Notes: a model not told the origin generated them from the sequence alone. A DNA stretch of 64,000 nucleotides from Haematococcus lacustris (GCA_030144725.1 JASKMD010000012.1:11214621-11278620); one strand, 5' to 3'. Positions 17,944-33,213 are shown, counted from the first letter of the stretch. Numbers and translations are program-made.

Positions 17944-20145
17944 CAGGTTAGACAAGCAAGGGGAAATTTGGGTACCATGCTGTTCTCCACATTCAGACCA
18001 CTATTTGCTACCGCGATTGCACCGCTAGCTTCGGCGTGCTAGAAAAGTTAGCGGCTTCGAAGCGCAGGCCCGCAGGCTGAACATGGTTGTTTGGGCCCAA
18101 AGTTGTGTCCACGCAACAAGGTCGCTATAGGTAGCTACAGACATACGTATTAAGTCTAAGGCCGGGGCCCGTCTCTCTCGCTAGCCAGGTCCGTTCAGTC
18201 GGTTGTACTGGGTAGCTCGGCTTCCTAGCTCCCGCAAAGCTGTGTATGTTAGTTATGCCCCGCAATCACAATCACCATCTCCGAACCCTCCTATCTCATA
18301 ACATGTGCGGTGGACTTTGCCTAAAAAGCTGTTTGCGGCTGGCCCGTCCGGCCCTCAACCATACATCATTACATTCAACCTCACATCATTACATTATAAC
18401 ATCCAACCTACACTTGTGTTCTCTGTAAACTGTCACTTGTGTTCTCTGTAACCGGTCACTTGTGTTGTGTGGCATTCACTGCATGCATGCTAGGGCTCTG
18501 GCACTTGCAAGGGCTAGGCTCAGGGTCAACACCGTATCCAAGGGGCTGATTAAGGCTGGGCAGGGCAGGGCTGGGCTCGGCAACAAAGGCAAGCTTTGTT
18601 GTCAGCGCATTCGCATAACGCTGTCGGGAGCATGGCGCTTCGAAGGGATGAGTGCTGCCACTGCTGGTGCTTGCTGATGCTGCTGTTGCTGATGCTGTGA
18701 GATTGCTTCCAAGCACTGGATTCTACTCTTTGTACCCTTGGTGGCTAGGTTCAGTCGGACACAAAGCTGCTTGAGGTGACTCAGCGTGATGCCCTTCTGT
18801 GGCAAGGCTGGTAGGTGTGGCTGCTGACTATTGTACACATGCCTAGCTGTGTCTTCAAGATGCTGCAGTTTGTTGGTGATGTCCGCCTGTCGTTGCTGTC
18901 GTGCTGTGTTTTGATCCCTTGCGCTTGCTGCTGAGCTGTACTCCTCCCTTGTGGGTAACTTAACCGGGAGGTCATGGAGCTGCTTCTCCAACAGCTGCTG
19001 CTGCTGCTGCCAGTCCTGCTGCCGCTGCTGCCAGTCCTGGTGCTGCTGCTGCCAGTCCTGCTGCCGGTGTTGCAAGTCCTGGTGCTGCTGCTGCCAGTCC
19101 TGCTGTTGTTGCTGCCAGTCTTGCTTCTCCCGTGCATGCTCATCCTCCACCTCTTGTAGCCGTTGTTTGGTATCATTCAACGCCTGAAGACAACAATGCA
19201 ACACCACATCGTATGGGGGAGTGCACGATGGCTAGGCTGGGCTGTCCTGCCTTGCCTGGGCTTGATTCGCGATGAAGCCAGCAGTGCGGGACCATGGAGC
19301 CCGGCCAGTGGCTACTCGCTCGGCCATTCGAGCGGACCCAGCTTGGCTTCGCTTCGAGCGCCCGGTCATGGCTTAAAACCATCTTTTTGCGGCTGGCATC
19401 GACCAAAAGGTAAGCGGACGGCTACGATGGGCGGAGAGTGGTCGTAGTTTCAATTCTTATAACTATGGCGGGCTGAAACGACTTCAGTTTTGGGAAAAGG
19501 CCCCTGGCATGGCCAAATCTTAGCTGTTTTTCATGTTTTACCTGATTACTACTAGCACACGCATCAGTTTGCAGGCATAATTACAAAGTCGATGGAAGTA
19601 CTTGATGCGGTTCCCCGGTGCTCATTGCAAGGCATTGGGCACATGTGGCATGCATAAACATCTCTTGACAGTGTGTCCTTCACCACCACTCGCCATAGAC
19701 CGAGCTGATGCATGTTAAGGCCAAGTCAGCGCCAAGGTGAGAGTGTGTGGTATAGCTAGCTGCTGCAGAAGTTTCAGGCCCAAAGCCTCACGGCGTACCC
19801 CCTCAACCCGGCCATGAGACAAGCCTCTAGCAAGCAGCATGTAGCACACACTGTAGACACCCAGGAGGCACCTGGACATCGCCGAGGACATCGCCGCAAC
19901 AGCACACATACTTTAAGGCGCAAATGAGAGCGATAGAGCGCTCCTAGCGTTGTGTGCTGGTCGGGGCCCCCGAACATTGGACGGGGTCGCGGGCCAGCCG
20001 ATCACCATAGGCCTGTTCCTCTGAGCCGATGCTAAGCTCCGCGGCGCTGCGTCAAGGCGTGCCAATCTTACATCCAGAAGCGGTGTATAGAGTCAGTTAG
20101 GTCCGTCCGAAAAATGGGCCTTTTTTGGCTTGCTTGTCTAACCTG
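17944..20145. mobile_element. TIR DNA transposon, copy 2 (2202 bp, internal deletion derivative)
   Basis: It has the same 17-bp terminal inverted repeats and nearly identical sequence to copy 1, in the same orientation. It lacks about 997 bp corresponding to roughly 12776-13772 of copy 1. The junction reads GGGAGGTCATGG and shows only a few bases of microhomology and no GT-AG, so it is a deletion, not a spliced copy. The flanks (GGT left, CCA right) do not give an obvious 3-bp duplication. Confidence 0.88.
18602..19207 (-). CDS. Fused coiled-coil ORF of TIR element copy 2
   Basis: A 201-aa ORF joins the Gln-rich coiled coil (QDWQQQHQ repeats, residues about 25-75) in frame to the basic C-terminal part of the other copy-1 ORF (from LPTREEYSSAASARDQ onward). 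The fusion results from the internal deletion. That the frame is kept may be chance or may indicate a selected coiled-coil product. No family is recognised. Confidence 0.4.
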   Translation of the reverse strand: MVLHCCLQALNDTKQRLQEVEDEHAREKQDWQQQQQDWQQQHQDLQHRQQDWQQQHQDWQQRQQDWQQQQQLLEKQLHDLPVKLPTREEYSSAASARDQNTARQQRQADITNKLQHLEDTARHVYNSQQPHLPALPQKGITLSHLKQLCVRLNLATKGTKSRIQCLEAISQHQQQQHQQAPAVAALIPSKRHAPDSVMRMR

Positions 20146-21797
20146 CCAAATGGCATTTGCCAGAAGTTGCTGACATAGCAGAAGCTGGCGCGGGGGGTAC
20201 TCAACGGGAACGTCATAGAGAGCCTCTCATGATCAGGCCAGCTTGGGCAGGCAGCGAGTATCATGCTGCACCTCAAACTGGAAGATGTACACAGGCTCAA
20301 GAGTCGTCCTATCCCATCCCTTCAGCAACCCTATCACACCCTCTCTCGCCCAGCGCGCAAATGGTAGGCCCATAAACCATACCCTTGAAGAGCTAGGGGC
20401 GAGGGGGTGTTAGGGCTTGACTTATCCCTTCACCTTGACCATGAAATATGTCAACTAATTGGCTAATGGCTAGTCAATGGAAAACCACACTATTTCACGC
20501 GAGCATAAACGCGCGGGCGTGCTGCCATCTTCTTTCAACACTCTCAACAACACAACTGGCAATTGCGACAAATCAACTGGCAACAGCAACAACAACAACG
20601 GCAATTCTGAAAGCAATGGGTGAATGCTTGCATAGCGCTGCTGCACGCTACCCAGCCCTGACAACGCTGCTGTGACCATTGTGACTGCCTTCTCTGAGTC
20701 CTGACGCAACACATTTTTCTGCTACTGCATGCACCTGTACAACTTCCCCCACTGCACTCCATGCATGCATGCATGCATCCATGCCATATTCAACCTTGAG
20801 AATGCCTGTGCCAATGCCTGCGGTGTGCCTCTCCTTGCACTGCAATCAGGACCACTTGCACTTCCTCTCCTCTGGCACTGCTGTTGATTGCCTCCTATAA
20901 CAATGAGCTGCTTCAAACATTAAACCTCCTTGCACCTAATGCTTCTCACGTTGGCAACTCTCTCAACTTGTCATGCAGCGTTACCGTCCCCCTCATTTTA
21001 GTGTACTGCCCAACATTGTGGCTTATGACGTGGCAGCCCTACACCATGACAAATGCAAGCCAAGGCCAAGCATGCATGGCAGCTGCATGCACTGCCCCCC
21101 CACCATCTTCAGGTCCCAGGCCACCCCCCTAGGGTGAAGTCTGCGCACCTCACACCTCCCCTGCCATGCCATGCCTTGCCCCACACGGCCCCTCCAACCC
21201 CCCCTCAGCTGCCTCAGTGCACCCTACCCCACCCCACCCTCCTCTGTGCCTGCTCCACCAAACTGTCTTGTCACCAAATCGCTCTCTCTCCCGTGAAGGT
21301 GACCAGCAGACCACCCTCTCGCCACCCCCTCCCACCCGCAACCAAGCGCTGCCCAGTTCCCAGGTGATGCTGGATTGGTCAGAGTACCCCACCCTGCTTG
21401 CCACCACATGTGAGTGGTGCCAGTCCAAAGCAGGCCGCTTGTGCCCCTGGTGCTAGAGCCACAGGCCTGGTGTGCTGGTGCTGTGCCCCTGGTGCTGGTT
21501 GGCCCTGGCTGCGGCGTACTGAAGTGCAGTGATAGGGCGTGTCCAACCTTGAGAATGTCCAACCTCACCTGAACAGGGTGATCAGACCGATTCAAATCTA
21601 GCTTGCAGCTGGAGGGGCGAAGAGCTGGCTTGAAGCTGGCTAGAAGCTGGATGAAAGCTGGCTAGAAGCTGGCTAGAAGCTGGCTAGAAGCTGGGGTGCT
21701 CCAGCCCACCGATGCATTGAGGGAACATTGACTGCGGTGGGGAACCACACCTTAGCCCAGCACAGCCTCCAGGCCCCTCAGCCAGCCCCCCTCCCCC
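20146..21797. other. Non-genic spacer
   Basis: Nothing is recognisable beyond simple motifs: (TGCA)n at about 20760-20780 and five direct copies of GAAGCTGGCTA at 21630-21690. No ORF with family resemblance. Confidence 0.6.
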
Positions 21798-21859
21798 ATG
21801 CTGCCCCCCACCCCAGCCTGGCAAACCCAGGGGGTGGGAGCTAGGAGCCAAATCCTCCC

Positions 21860-24800
21860 CTACCCCCCCCTTCCCCCCTCCAGCCCCAGGGCAGGCAGGG
21901 CTGCAGCCACCCCTGACAGCCTGCTTCCTCCCCCCCCCGACCCCCTCCCCACCTTCCCCCCACCCCCCTCCTGCAGGGGCAGCGTCAGCGCTGGCCAGCC
22001 GCCCGCCCGCCCTCCCTCCAGCCCACTGCCCAGGCTCCAGTCCAGCCCCGAGCTGCCAGCACGCTGTGACAGCAGCAGGGGGGCGGCAGGCCCCCCACCC
22101 AGGGGTTCCCTGGGTACCCCTCCCCCCCCCAGCCCCAGCCCCAGCCCCAGCCGCAGCCCAGGCCTCAAGCCCAGCCCCAAGCCCAGCCCCTCCCCCATCC
22201 CCACGAGACCTGAGGCGGAGGCGCTGTGCAGCAGGGGGCCGGACCCTGAGCTGTACAGACCTAGCAGGCCCTGCAGCCGCCGGGCACCCCCCGGGGGTAC
22301 CCCCTGCCCCTGCCCCCCCAGGCTGGTCAGCAGCTCCGCCCCCAGGGTGACCCTCCTGGGCACCTCTGGGGGGGGGGCGGCTGGGGGGGCGGCCAGCCTG
22401 CTGAACCCTCTAGCTGCCCTGCTGCTGCTGCTGTCAGCAGGTGCTGAGGCAGGGGGGGGGAAGAGGGGGGTCGCCCCCATGCTCCCCCTGGGTGCCTGGG
22501 GGGGTGGAGGAGCTGGTGGGGGGGCTGGAGGCAGAGGGGGGGGCAGCAGGGGCCAGGGAGGGGGCCTCAAGGGAGAAGGGGGAGGCAGACACTGGGGGGG
22601 TGGGGGCAGGTGGGGTCAAGGGAGTGTGTGCCCCCCCCCCCTCTGCCTCAGCCCCCTCTGCTGCCGCTGTGTCCTGGCTGCTGAGGTGGGAGGCTGGCAG
22701 CGGGTCCGCCCCGGCTGGTGCCAGCAAGTGTGCCACTGCCATGACCTGCTGCTGCAGCTTGGGCTGAGCCTGAACAGGGGCCTGCCCCAGCTGCTGCTGC
22801 TGCTGGTGGTGATGTTGGACCTGCTGGCCCTGACGGCCAAGGGTCTCAGCAGCAGCAGGTGGCGCAACAGACACTCCCCCACCCCCCCCCACCAGCTGCC
22901 TAGCGGCGGCGGGCATGGGGGGGGGCGGGGGAGAGCCGGCCCCTGGGCGGCTGCCCATGTTGCCAGAGGGGGCTGCCAGGGCGGCAGAGGCTGCTGCTGC
23001 TGCTGCTGCTGCTGTAGCCAGCGCCCCTTGCAGCACTTCCTGCTGCTGCTGCTGCTGCTCTTGGCCGCCCTGCTGCTGCTGGTACTGGGGCCGTTGCTGC
23101 CGCTGCTGGTACTGCTGTTGGTGTTGCGGTTGTGTCGGTTGGTCGCGAGGAGGTGAGGACGCTGGCCAGGGCTGGGCCAGGGGGTTGAGGCGGGAGGGGC
23201 TGCTGGCCGCAGTGCTGCCCCCTGCCCCCCCCAGGCCCCCCCCACCCACAGCATATGCCCCTGTGCTGTAAAAGTTACTGTCAGTGGGGCCTGCGGTGCA
23301 AGACAGGAGCAGTACAAGCGGTACGTGACACGGGCAGTACAGGCGGTACGTGACAGGGGCAGTACAGGCGTTATGTGACAGGTGCAGTACAAGGGGCAGA
23401 GGAGCCAGCCTGGCTGCCTATTGAGTGTGAGGAGGGGTGGGGTCCACGTGTCAGGTCAGGGGGCAGCAGGGACAAGACAGCTGCATGGAAGCCACCTGGG
23501 GGGCGGGGGGCAGGGACAAGGGGCAGCAGGGGGCAGCAGGGGGCAGGGGGCAGTAGGGGGCAGCGGGGGGGGGCAGGAGGCAGGAGGGGGCAGGGGGGGA
23601 GTCAAAGGGCAGGGGGCAGGGGAAAGAACAATGGGTGTCACATGTGGTGCTGTTGAGTTGATGCTGGGTTCACCAGCAGCAGCCTGCAGACTTATTGTGT
23701 GTGACGTCACTCAGCAGAGGCTGCAGTGACATTGCCTTATCAGGCACATTCTAGGTCACACAGGTCACACCCCAGGAGGTCCCAGTCCCACAGCCACCCT
23801 TGCTGCTGATGAGGCTCGCCATTCCAATTTCAGGGCTGCAGCCGTCAGGGTTCGAACCTGTGACCCCCACAGCCCTTAGCCTTCCTGCCCTCTGCCGCTT
23901 GAAGCTGGTGATGAGCGGCAGCAGGGGGGCTGAGGGAGGTTGATGTGTGAACAAGGGTGATGTGAGAGAGCAGTGTCAGGGCCAGATATGCCAGGCAGCA
24001 GTGGTTGTGAGGCGCCCCTTGCCCTTGCTGCCTCACTCACCAAACGACTCAAATCCAGGCAGAGGGCTGAAGCTAGGAACGTAGCCTGCCATGTGCAGCA
24101 GCTGCTGCTGCTGCTGCTGCTGCTGGGAGAAGCCACTGAGCAGGCCCCCCTGGGGAAAGGCAGGCAGGTGGGTGGGTGGGGGCATGTTTGAGGGGCCGGC
24201 AGGGGAGGGGGGGGTACCACATGAGGTGGCTGCCTAGGCCACCAGGGGAGGGGGACCCCCCCAGCATGGAGCCAGAGGCATAGCTGGGGCTGAGCTGAGC
24301 AGGCAGGCCAGCCGCCATGAAGCCCCCCCCGCCCCCAGCGTTAAGGTGGTAGCTGCCCCCCAGACCCAGGCCCATGGAGGGGTCCGCATGGGGGGAGGGG
24401 TGGCTGACGTACCCCAGGCCCTGGGGGGTCCCCAGGGGGGGGTACCCCCTCATGGCTAGGGAGGCGGCGCTGCCCAGCCCCATTGCCCCTCCCCCATCAG
24501 CAAAGTCCTTGACCCCCCCCCCCACCCCGCTGCCAACTGACCCAACCACCTCGCCATGCACCAACTGACCCGGCTCCCCCCATGCAGAGGGACCGAAACA
24601 AGGGAAGCTGGGCCCCTCCCCACTGCGCCTGCCCCCCCCTCCGCTGTTGTCTTGGCTGCCCTGCTGCCGTCTCGCCCCCCCCCAGCTGCCAGGCCAGTTG
24701 AGGCGCTCACTCTCCCCCCCCTCCCCCCCGCCCCCAAAGCCCCCAAAGGCCACCCCACCAGCAGCCATGCGCTGGCCATGACCCCAGGCAGCTGCTCCCG

Positions 24801-25036
24801 CCCCCCCCTGGGCACCACTGCCCTCAGGGCCAGGGGGGCTGCCGTACCCAGGCCTGGCCTCCCTGCTGCTGGGGTACAGGCGGGGGGGGGGGGCCTGGGC
24901 CACCCAGGCCAGGCAGGTGTGGCCCCCTCCCCCCCAGGCCCCCACTGGCCCCTCCGCCCCCTGCAGTCAAGCGTGAGGGGCGGCCTAGTGGGGGCCACTG
25001 CCTGCTGATGGCCACTGGGGCCGCGGTGCGCAGAGG

Positions 25037-25080
<44 letters not shown>

Positions 25081-25159
25081 GAGGGGCATGAGGAGGGGCA
25101 GGAGGGGCAGCAGCAGCAGCAGCAGCAGCAGGAGGAGGGGCATGAGGAGGGGCAGGAGG

Positions 25160-25197
<38 letters not shown>

Positions 25198-25334
25198 GAG
25201 GGGCATGAGGAGGGGCAGGAGGGGCAGCAGCAGCAGCAGCAGCAGCAGGAGGAGGGGCATGAGGAGGGGCAGGAGGGGCAGCAGGGGCAGCAGCAGCAGC
25301 AGCAGGAGGAGGGGCATGAGGAGGGGCAGGAGGG

Positions 25335-25365
<31 letters not shown>

Positions 25366-25391
25366 GAGGGGCAGGAGGAGGGGCAGGAGGG

Positions 25392-25422
<31 letters not shown>

Positions 25423-25436
25423 GAGGGGCAGGAGGG

Positions 25437-25467
<31 letters not shown>

Positions 25468-25760
25468 GAGGGGCATGAGGAGGGGCAGGAGGGGCAGCAG
25501 CAGCAGCAGCAGCAGCAGGAGGAGGGGCATGAGGAGGGGCAGGAGGGGCAGCAGCAGCAGCAGCAGCAGCAGGAGGAGGGGCATGAGGAGGGGCAGGAGG
25601 GGCAGCAGCAGCAGCAGCAGCAGGAGGAGGGGCATGAGGAGGGGCAGGAGGGGCAGCAGCAGGGGCAGCAGCAGCAGCAGGAGGAGGGGCATGAGGAGGG
25701 GCAGGAGGGGCAGCAGCAGCAGCAGCAGCAGGAGGAGGGGCATGAGGAGGGGCAGGAGGG

Positions 25761-25791
<31 letters not shown>

Positions 25792-28700
25792 GAGGGGCAG
25801 GAGGAGGGGCAGGAGGGGCGGCAGTGGCGGCAGCCGGGCTATCACACGTACCACATCATGGCACAAGATGACCATGCTACTCACAACTACATACCAGCCT
25901 CTTCCACCACCGCATACCCCCATCACCTGCCCCCCTGCCCTGCCAGGCCGCCCCACCCTATGACCCCCCCACCCCCCCTCCTCACCACCCCCCACCCCCA
26001 ACACCTGCCCCTTGGCCCCCCCGGGTCCCCCCTTGCCTCTATCCCTGGCCCCCTTACCAAAGTACTTCCCAGGGGAGGGCGCCCCCATGAGCTGCTGCAG
26101 GGCACTCAGCCCGGCCGGGTCGAGCTCTGGGGAGCGGCGGCCAGGGCCCCCCCCGTACAGCAGGCCACCTAGGGGGCAGCAGGGGGGGGAGAGGGGGGAG
26201 TGGTTGGCAGGGGGTCAGCAGGGGGAAGGCAAGGGGAGGGGGCACGTGGGGCCATGGCATCAAAACCACCCTGAGGGGGGGGGGGGGGGATAGGGGGGGG
26301 GGGGCGGGGGCAGCCAAACCTGTCCACCAAAACAAGCAACAAGAAAACGGAACCTGAACCAGGAACAAACAATGGCAACAGTGCAGCAGCTGCCCCAGCA
26401 GCAGCAGTGGGCTGCACACTGGAGTCAACTTCAGGCTTGGTCGGGTCACTGGCACAGGGCCTCACCGCCCTCACTCGCTGTCTCAGGGCTGCACCGCCAG
26501 CCAGCTGCTAGGGACACTGGAGCACACCACAAGACACACCCTGCAGCCCCCCCCCCCCCAGCCTGCCACAGCCCAGACTCAGATCACGGCCACCACAGCT
26601 GCCCCTGCCCCATACCCATCCCATCCCTACCTCCCACCCCCCCCCCCCCCACCCCCCCCCACCCCACCCCACCCCACCCCACCCCCACCCCCCCCCCCCC
26701 ACCCCCCCCCACCCCCCCCCACCCCCCCACCCCCCCCCCACCCACCCCACCCCACCCCACCCCACCCCACCCCACCCCCCCCCCCCCCCACCCCCCCCCC
26801 CCCCACCCCACCCCACCCCACCCCACCCCCCCCACCCCACCCCACCCCACCCCACCCCACCCCACCCCACCCCACCCCACCCCACCCCCACCCCACCCCA
26901 CCCCACCCCACCCCACCCCACCCCACCCCACCCCACCCCACCCCACCCCACCCCACCCCACCCCACCCCACCCCACCCCACCCCACCCCCACCCCACCCC
27001 ACCCCACCCCACCCCACCCCACCCCCACCCCACCCCACCCCACCCCACCCCACCCCACCCACCCCTCCCCCTCTCCTCCCTCCCTCGCACCCCTGCCCCA
27101 CTCGCCCCTCCCCTTCCCCCTCCCCCCCTCCCCCCCTCCCCCCCACCTGCTGCTCCCTGCATGGCCCCCCCAGCGCCTGCCGCCATAGCCGTGAGGAAGG
27201 CGGGGTGCAGGGCGGGGTAGCCTGCCTGGCCCAGGGGGTTGAACCAGGGCTGCGCCTGACCGGGCATGAACGGCAGCAGGCCGGGGGGGAGGAGGCCAGC
27301 CATGCCTGCTGCCGCCGCCGCCTGCTGCATGTCCAGCGGCAGCCCCAGGGGGTAGTCTGGTGCTGAGGGGGCCGTGACGCCGTGTGGGGCTGCGGGCAGA
27401 CAGGCAGAGGGGGGAGGAGAGTGGGACCAGGGGCAGGAGGAGAGGGGGGGGGGAGGGAAGGGAAGGGAGGAGAGGGGCAGGAAGGGAGGGTTAGGAAGGG
27501 AGGAGCGCAACTCCACATGGCCCAGGCTCATAACCTCAAGTTCATAGCTCGACCATAACTGGCTTCGTTCAAAATTCACGGCTCAGGTCCACAATCCAGC
27601 CAAAAACACTGGTACACAACTCAGCAGGGGAGGGAAGGGAGGAGAGGGGTAGGAAGGGAGGGTGTGGAAGGGAGGAGAGGGGCAGGGGGAGGAGGAGAGA
27701 GGCAGGAGTATGAACACAACTCAGCAGGGGATGTCAGCAGGCGGGGGGTCCAAGGAGGGGCTTGTAACGTGCAGGGGAGGTTATCCTTTCCTCCTCATCC
27801 TCCCCTCTGGCACCCTCCTCCCCTTCCCTGCCACCTTCCCCCACCACCCTCCCCTCCCCTCCCCTCCCCTTCCTTCCACCCACCCGGGCACATGACCCAG
27901 GAGAGCTGCAGCAGAGGGCACCACGTTGCGGGGTGGGGGCTGGTAGCTGAAGTCCACCCCCAGGACCTGCTGCAGGCGGGGCACGCACTGACCTGCAGGC
28001 GCACAACAGGTGGCTGCGCGCTGTTGGCCATGAACCCCCGCACTCCCTCCCTCCCCCCCTCCCCTCACTTCCGCCTCCCCCACCCCCTCCCCTCATCCTC
28101 CGACTGCCATCCCCTCCCAACCTCCCTGCATCCCCTGAACCCCCTTCCCCTCCTCATCCCTCTGCCTCCCCCCTCCACCCCAGCCGCTCCCCCCCTCCCT
28201 CTGGCCCCAGCAGCCAGCCTCAGTGGCCCCTCCGCCCACCTTGGCGATGCCCTTGATGCTGCCCCCTGGCCCCTGCACCTCCCCCCTCCCCTCTCACCCT
28301 GACACTTTCCCTCACACAGCTCCTTGTAGCGGTCAATGGCGGCGCACATGATGTCCAGGGCCTGCATCACGGCCTCCTCCCCTCCTTCAAGCTGAAACAC
28401 GCGGCAGGGCCGGCGCCCCGCCCCCCGCGCCCCATGGCCTTCCGTCCAGCTGCGGATGTCGGCTCCTGAGTGGCGCATGATGTCTCGCACAGAGGCGCCG
28501 GAGGGACCTGGGGGGCAGCAGGGGCAGGGCAGGGTGGGGGAAAGGGGCAGGGGAGGAAGGGAAGGGGGCAGGGCAGGCCAGGGCGGCGCAGGGAACAGGG
28601 GGCAGGGGGCAGGGCAGGGCAGGGCAGGGCGGCAGGGCGAGTGGGCGGGATTTGTCAGTGTTGGTGCCCCCAGCTTGCCACACTGGTCCAGGGGTGTCAG

Positions 28701-28859
28701 GGGTGTCAGGGGTGTTAGCTGTCAGCAGGTCAGGCGCACCAATGATGAACCCAGCTGCTAGAAGAGTGACGCTAAGGGTGATGGAGTTGGGAGAGGACTG
28801 CTCTGTCTTGATGATGCCCTGCTCTTCGTTCTCGACTCCCTCCCCTGGCCGCCTAGGTC
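21860..28859 (-). CDS. KH-domain RNA-binding protein, multi-exon, Gln/Pro/Gly-rich tail (5' end not resolved)
   Basis: Exons that join in phase on the minus strand: about 28859-28740, 28507-28298, 27992 to about 27897, 27389-27147 and 26168-26058. Further exons are approximate: about 24965-24220, 24152-24038 and about 23250-21860. The KH domain spans the first two exons: ITLSVTLLAAGFIIG joins PSGASVRDIMRHSGADIRSW, giving the I-I-G-x-x-G loop and S-G-A-x-I strand, then a long C-terminal helix ending DRYKELCEG. KH domains bind single-stranded RNA, so a post-transcriptional role is likely. The remainder is low-complexity: PLDMQQAAAAAG, poly-Gln and GLGLG repeats. An unbroken frame through the 24.9-kb exon needs a 1-nt shift at a long C run (about 24881-24893), probably a sequencing error. 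The first exon(s) upstream of 28859 are not certain. Confidence 0.75.
21900..23250. repeat. Poly-Gln/Pro/Gly coding low-complexity of the KH gene 3' end
   Basis: CTG/CAG clusters (22789-22804, 22990-23060, 23070-23130) and C/G homopolymer runs are dense here. On the minus strand they give a 271-codon frame starting near 23249 (QPQHQQQYQQRQQRPQ, then poly-Ala). The poly-Q frame is the credible coding one; the other frames are composition artefacts. The stop is not certain. Confidence 0.5.
23780..24037 (-). repeat. tRNA-derived SINE-like or tRNA-relic sequence in a KH-gene intron
   Basis: On the minus strand at about 23908-23835 there is a box A-like AGCTTCAAGCGGCAGAGG followed some 35 nt later by a perfect box B, GGTTCGAACCC, in a CAGG/CCTG T-arm. 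No acceptor stem can be paired and the anticodon arm is poor. It is therefore not a functional tRNA; a tRNA-derived SINE fits. It lies just downstream of the GTGAGT donor that follows the poly-Gln exon. Confidence 0.45.
25030..25830. repeat. CAG/GGGGCAGGAGGAGGGGCAT minisatellite in a KH-gene intron
   Basis: Around 14 to 15 higher-order units of about 50-60 bp alternate a (CAG)4-9 run with GAGGAGGGGCATGAGGAGGG and GGCAGGAGGGG. It lies between two exons of the KH gene and produces spurious Ser/Arg or Leu/Pro ORFs. Confidence 0.95.
26634..27062. repeat. (CCCCA)n array, about 430 bp, in a KH-gene intron
   Basis: Nearly pure CCCCA pentamers with long C runs in the first 200 bp. On the transcribed (minus) strand this is GGGGT, a strong G-quadruplex-forming sequence, inside an intron bordered by exons at 27147 and 26168. 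Pro- and Gly/Trp-repeat ORFs here are spurious. Confidence 0.95.
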
Positions 28860-29290
28860 CTGCAGGATCACGAAGTGTGACCAAGTGTGTGAGGAGGTGG
28901 AGAGTGTGACCGAGGAGGTCTCACCAGATCTTGCGAGGCAACGAGGCTAAGCAAGGGTGAGGCCAGCAAGACAACATGCTCGGGGGCTGGGAAAGGGTGG
29001 AGGGAGGGGAGGTGGGTGGGGCTGCGATGGGCTTGAAGGACAGGTGTTGGGCAGCGGCAAGGGAGGCCAAGGCAGACATGCCTGACCGCTGAGTCCTGCC
29101 AGGCTGGTTAGGCATCACCTGGGCAGCCAGCTGCAGCGTGCTCACTGATGCCTGGCTATGCACCTGCACGCCCAGGGCACTGCCTCCCACCAGGCTGCCC
29201 ACCAGAGGTCAGCCTGGGGGCCTGCCTGTCTTTGACATGGCGACCTCAGGCCATGCCCCAGTGGTGACCTCTCCTACCGGTAGGGTAGTA
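28860..29290. other. 5' region of the KH gene, unresolved
   Basis: A minus-strand ORF at 29202-28921 starts MGSLVGGSALGVQVHSQASV and ends at a good donor (CTG|GTGAGA, about 28920). It may be the first coding exon, but its phase does not join cleanly to the exon at 28859, so it is left open. Confidence 0.35.
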
Positions 29291-29298
29291 GCAGAGCC

Positions 29299-29594
<296 letters not shown>

Positions 29595-30094
29595 NNNNNN
29601 NNNNNNNNNNNNNNNNNNNNNNNNNNNNNNNNNNNNNNNNNNNNNNNNNNNNNNNNNNNNNNNNNNNNNNNNNNNNNNNNNNNNNNNNNNNNNNNNNNNN
29701 NNNNNNNNNNNNNNNNNNNNNNNNNNNNNNNNNNNNNNNNNNNNNNNNNNNNNNNNNNNNNNNNNNNNNNNNNNNNNNNNNNNNNNNNNNNNNNNNNNNN
29801 NNNNNNNNNNNNNNNNNNNNNNNNNNNNNNNNNNNNNNNNNNNNNNNNNNNNNNNNNNNNNNNNNNNNNNNNNNNNNNNNNNNNNNNNNNNNNNNNNNNN
29901 NNNNNNNNNNNNNNNNNNNNNNNNNNNNNNNNNNNNNNNNNNNNNNNNNNNNNNNNNNNNNNNNNNNNNNNNNNNNNNNNNNNNNNNNNNNNNNNNNNNN
30001 NNNNNNNNNNNNNNNNNNNNNNNNNNNNNNNNNNNNNNNNNNNNNNNNNNNNNNNNNNNNNNNNNNNNNNNNNNNNNNNNNNNNNNNNNNNNNN
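29595..30094. other. Assembly gap, exactly 500 N
   Basis: Five hundred consecutive N. The round number suggests a placeholder of unknown true size. A different repeat abuts each side ((CTGC)n left, (CTG)n right). Confidence 1.
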
Positions 30095-33136
<3,042 letters not shown>

Positions 33137-33213
33137 TATTCATTTGCACAGATGGCGGTGCTGCTGATGCGTGTGGTCCTCCTGCTGGTGCTGGTATCAA
33201 TGGTGCCATGCAG

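Noticed and set aside
17944..20145. Copy 2 as a retroposed, spliced form of copy 1.
   Set aside because: The missing segment lacks GT-AG on either strand, its junction shows only short microhomology, and both copies have intact DNA-transposon TIRs.
26372..27579. HPTPP and VGWGG repeat ORFs.
   Set aside because: A (CCCCA)n array is open in every frame on both strands. The flanking GT-AG exons of the KH gene show this is an intron.
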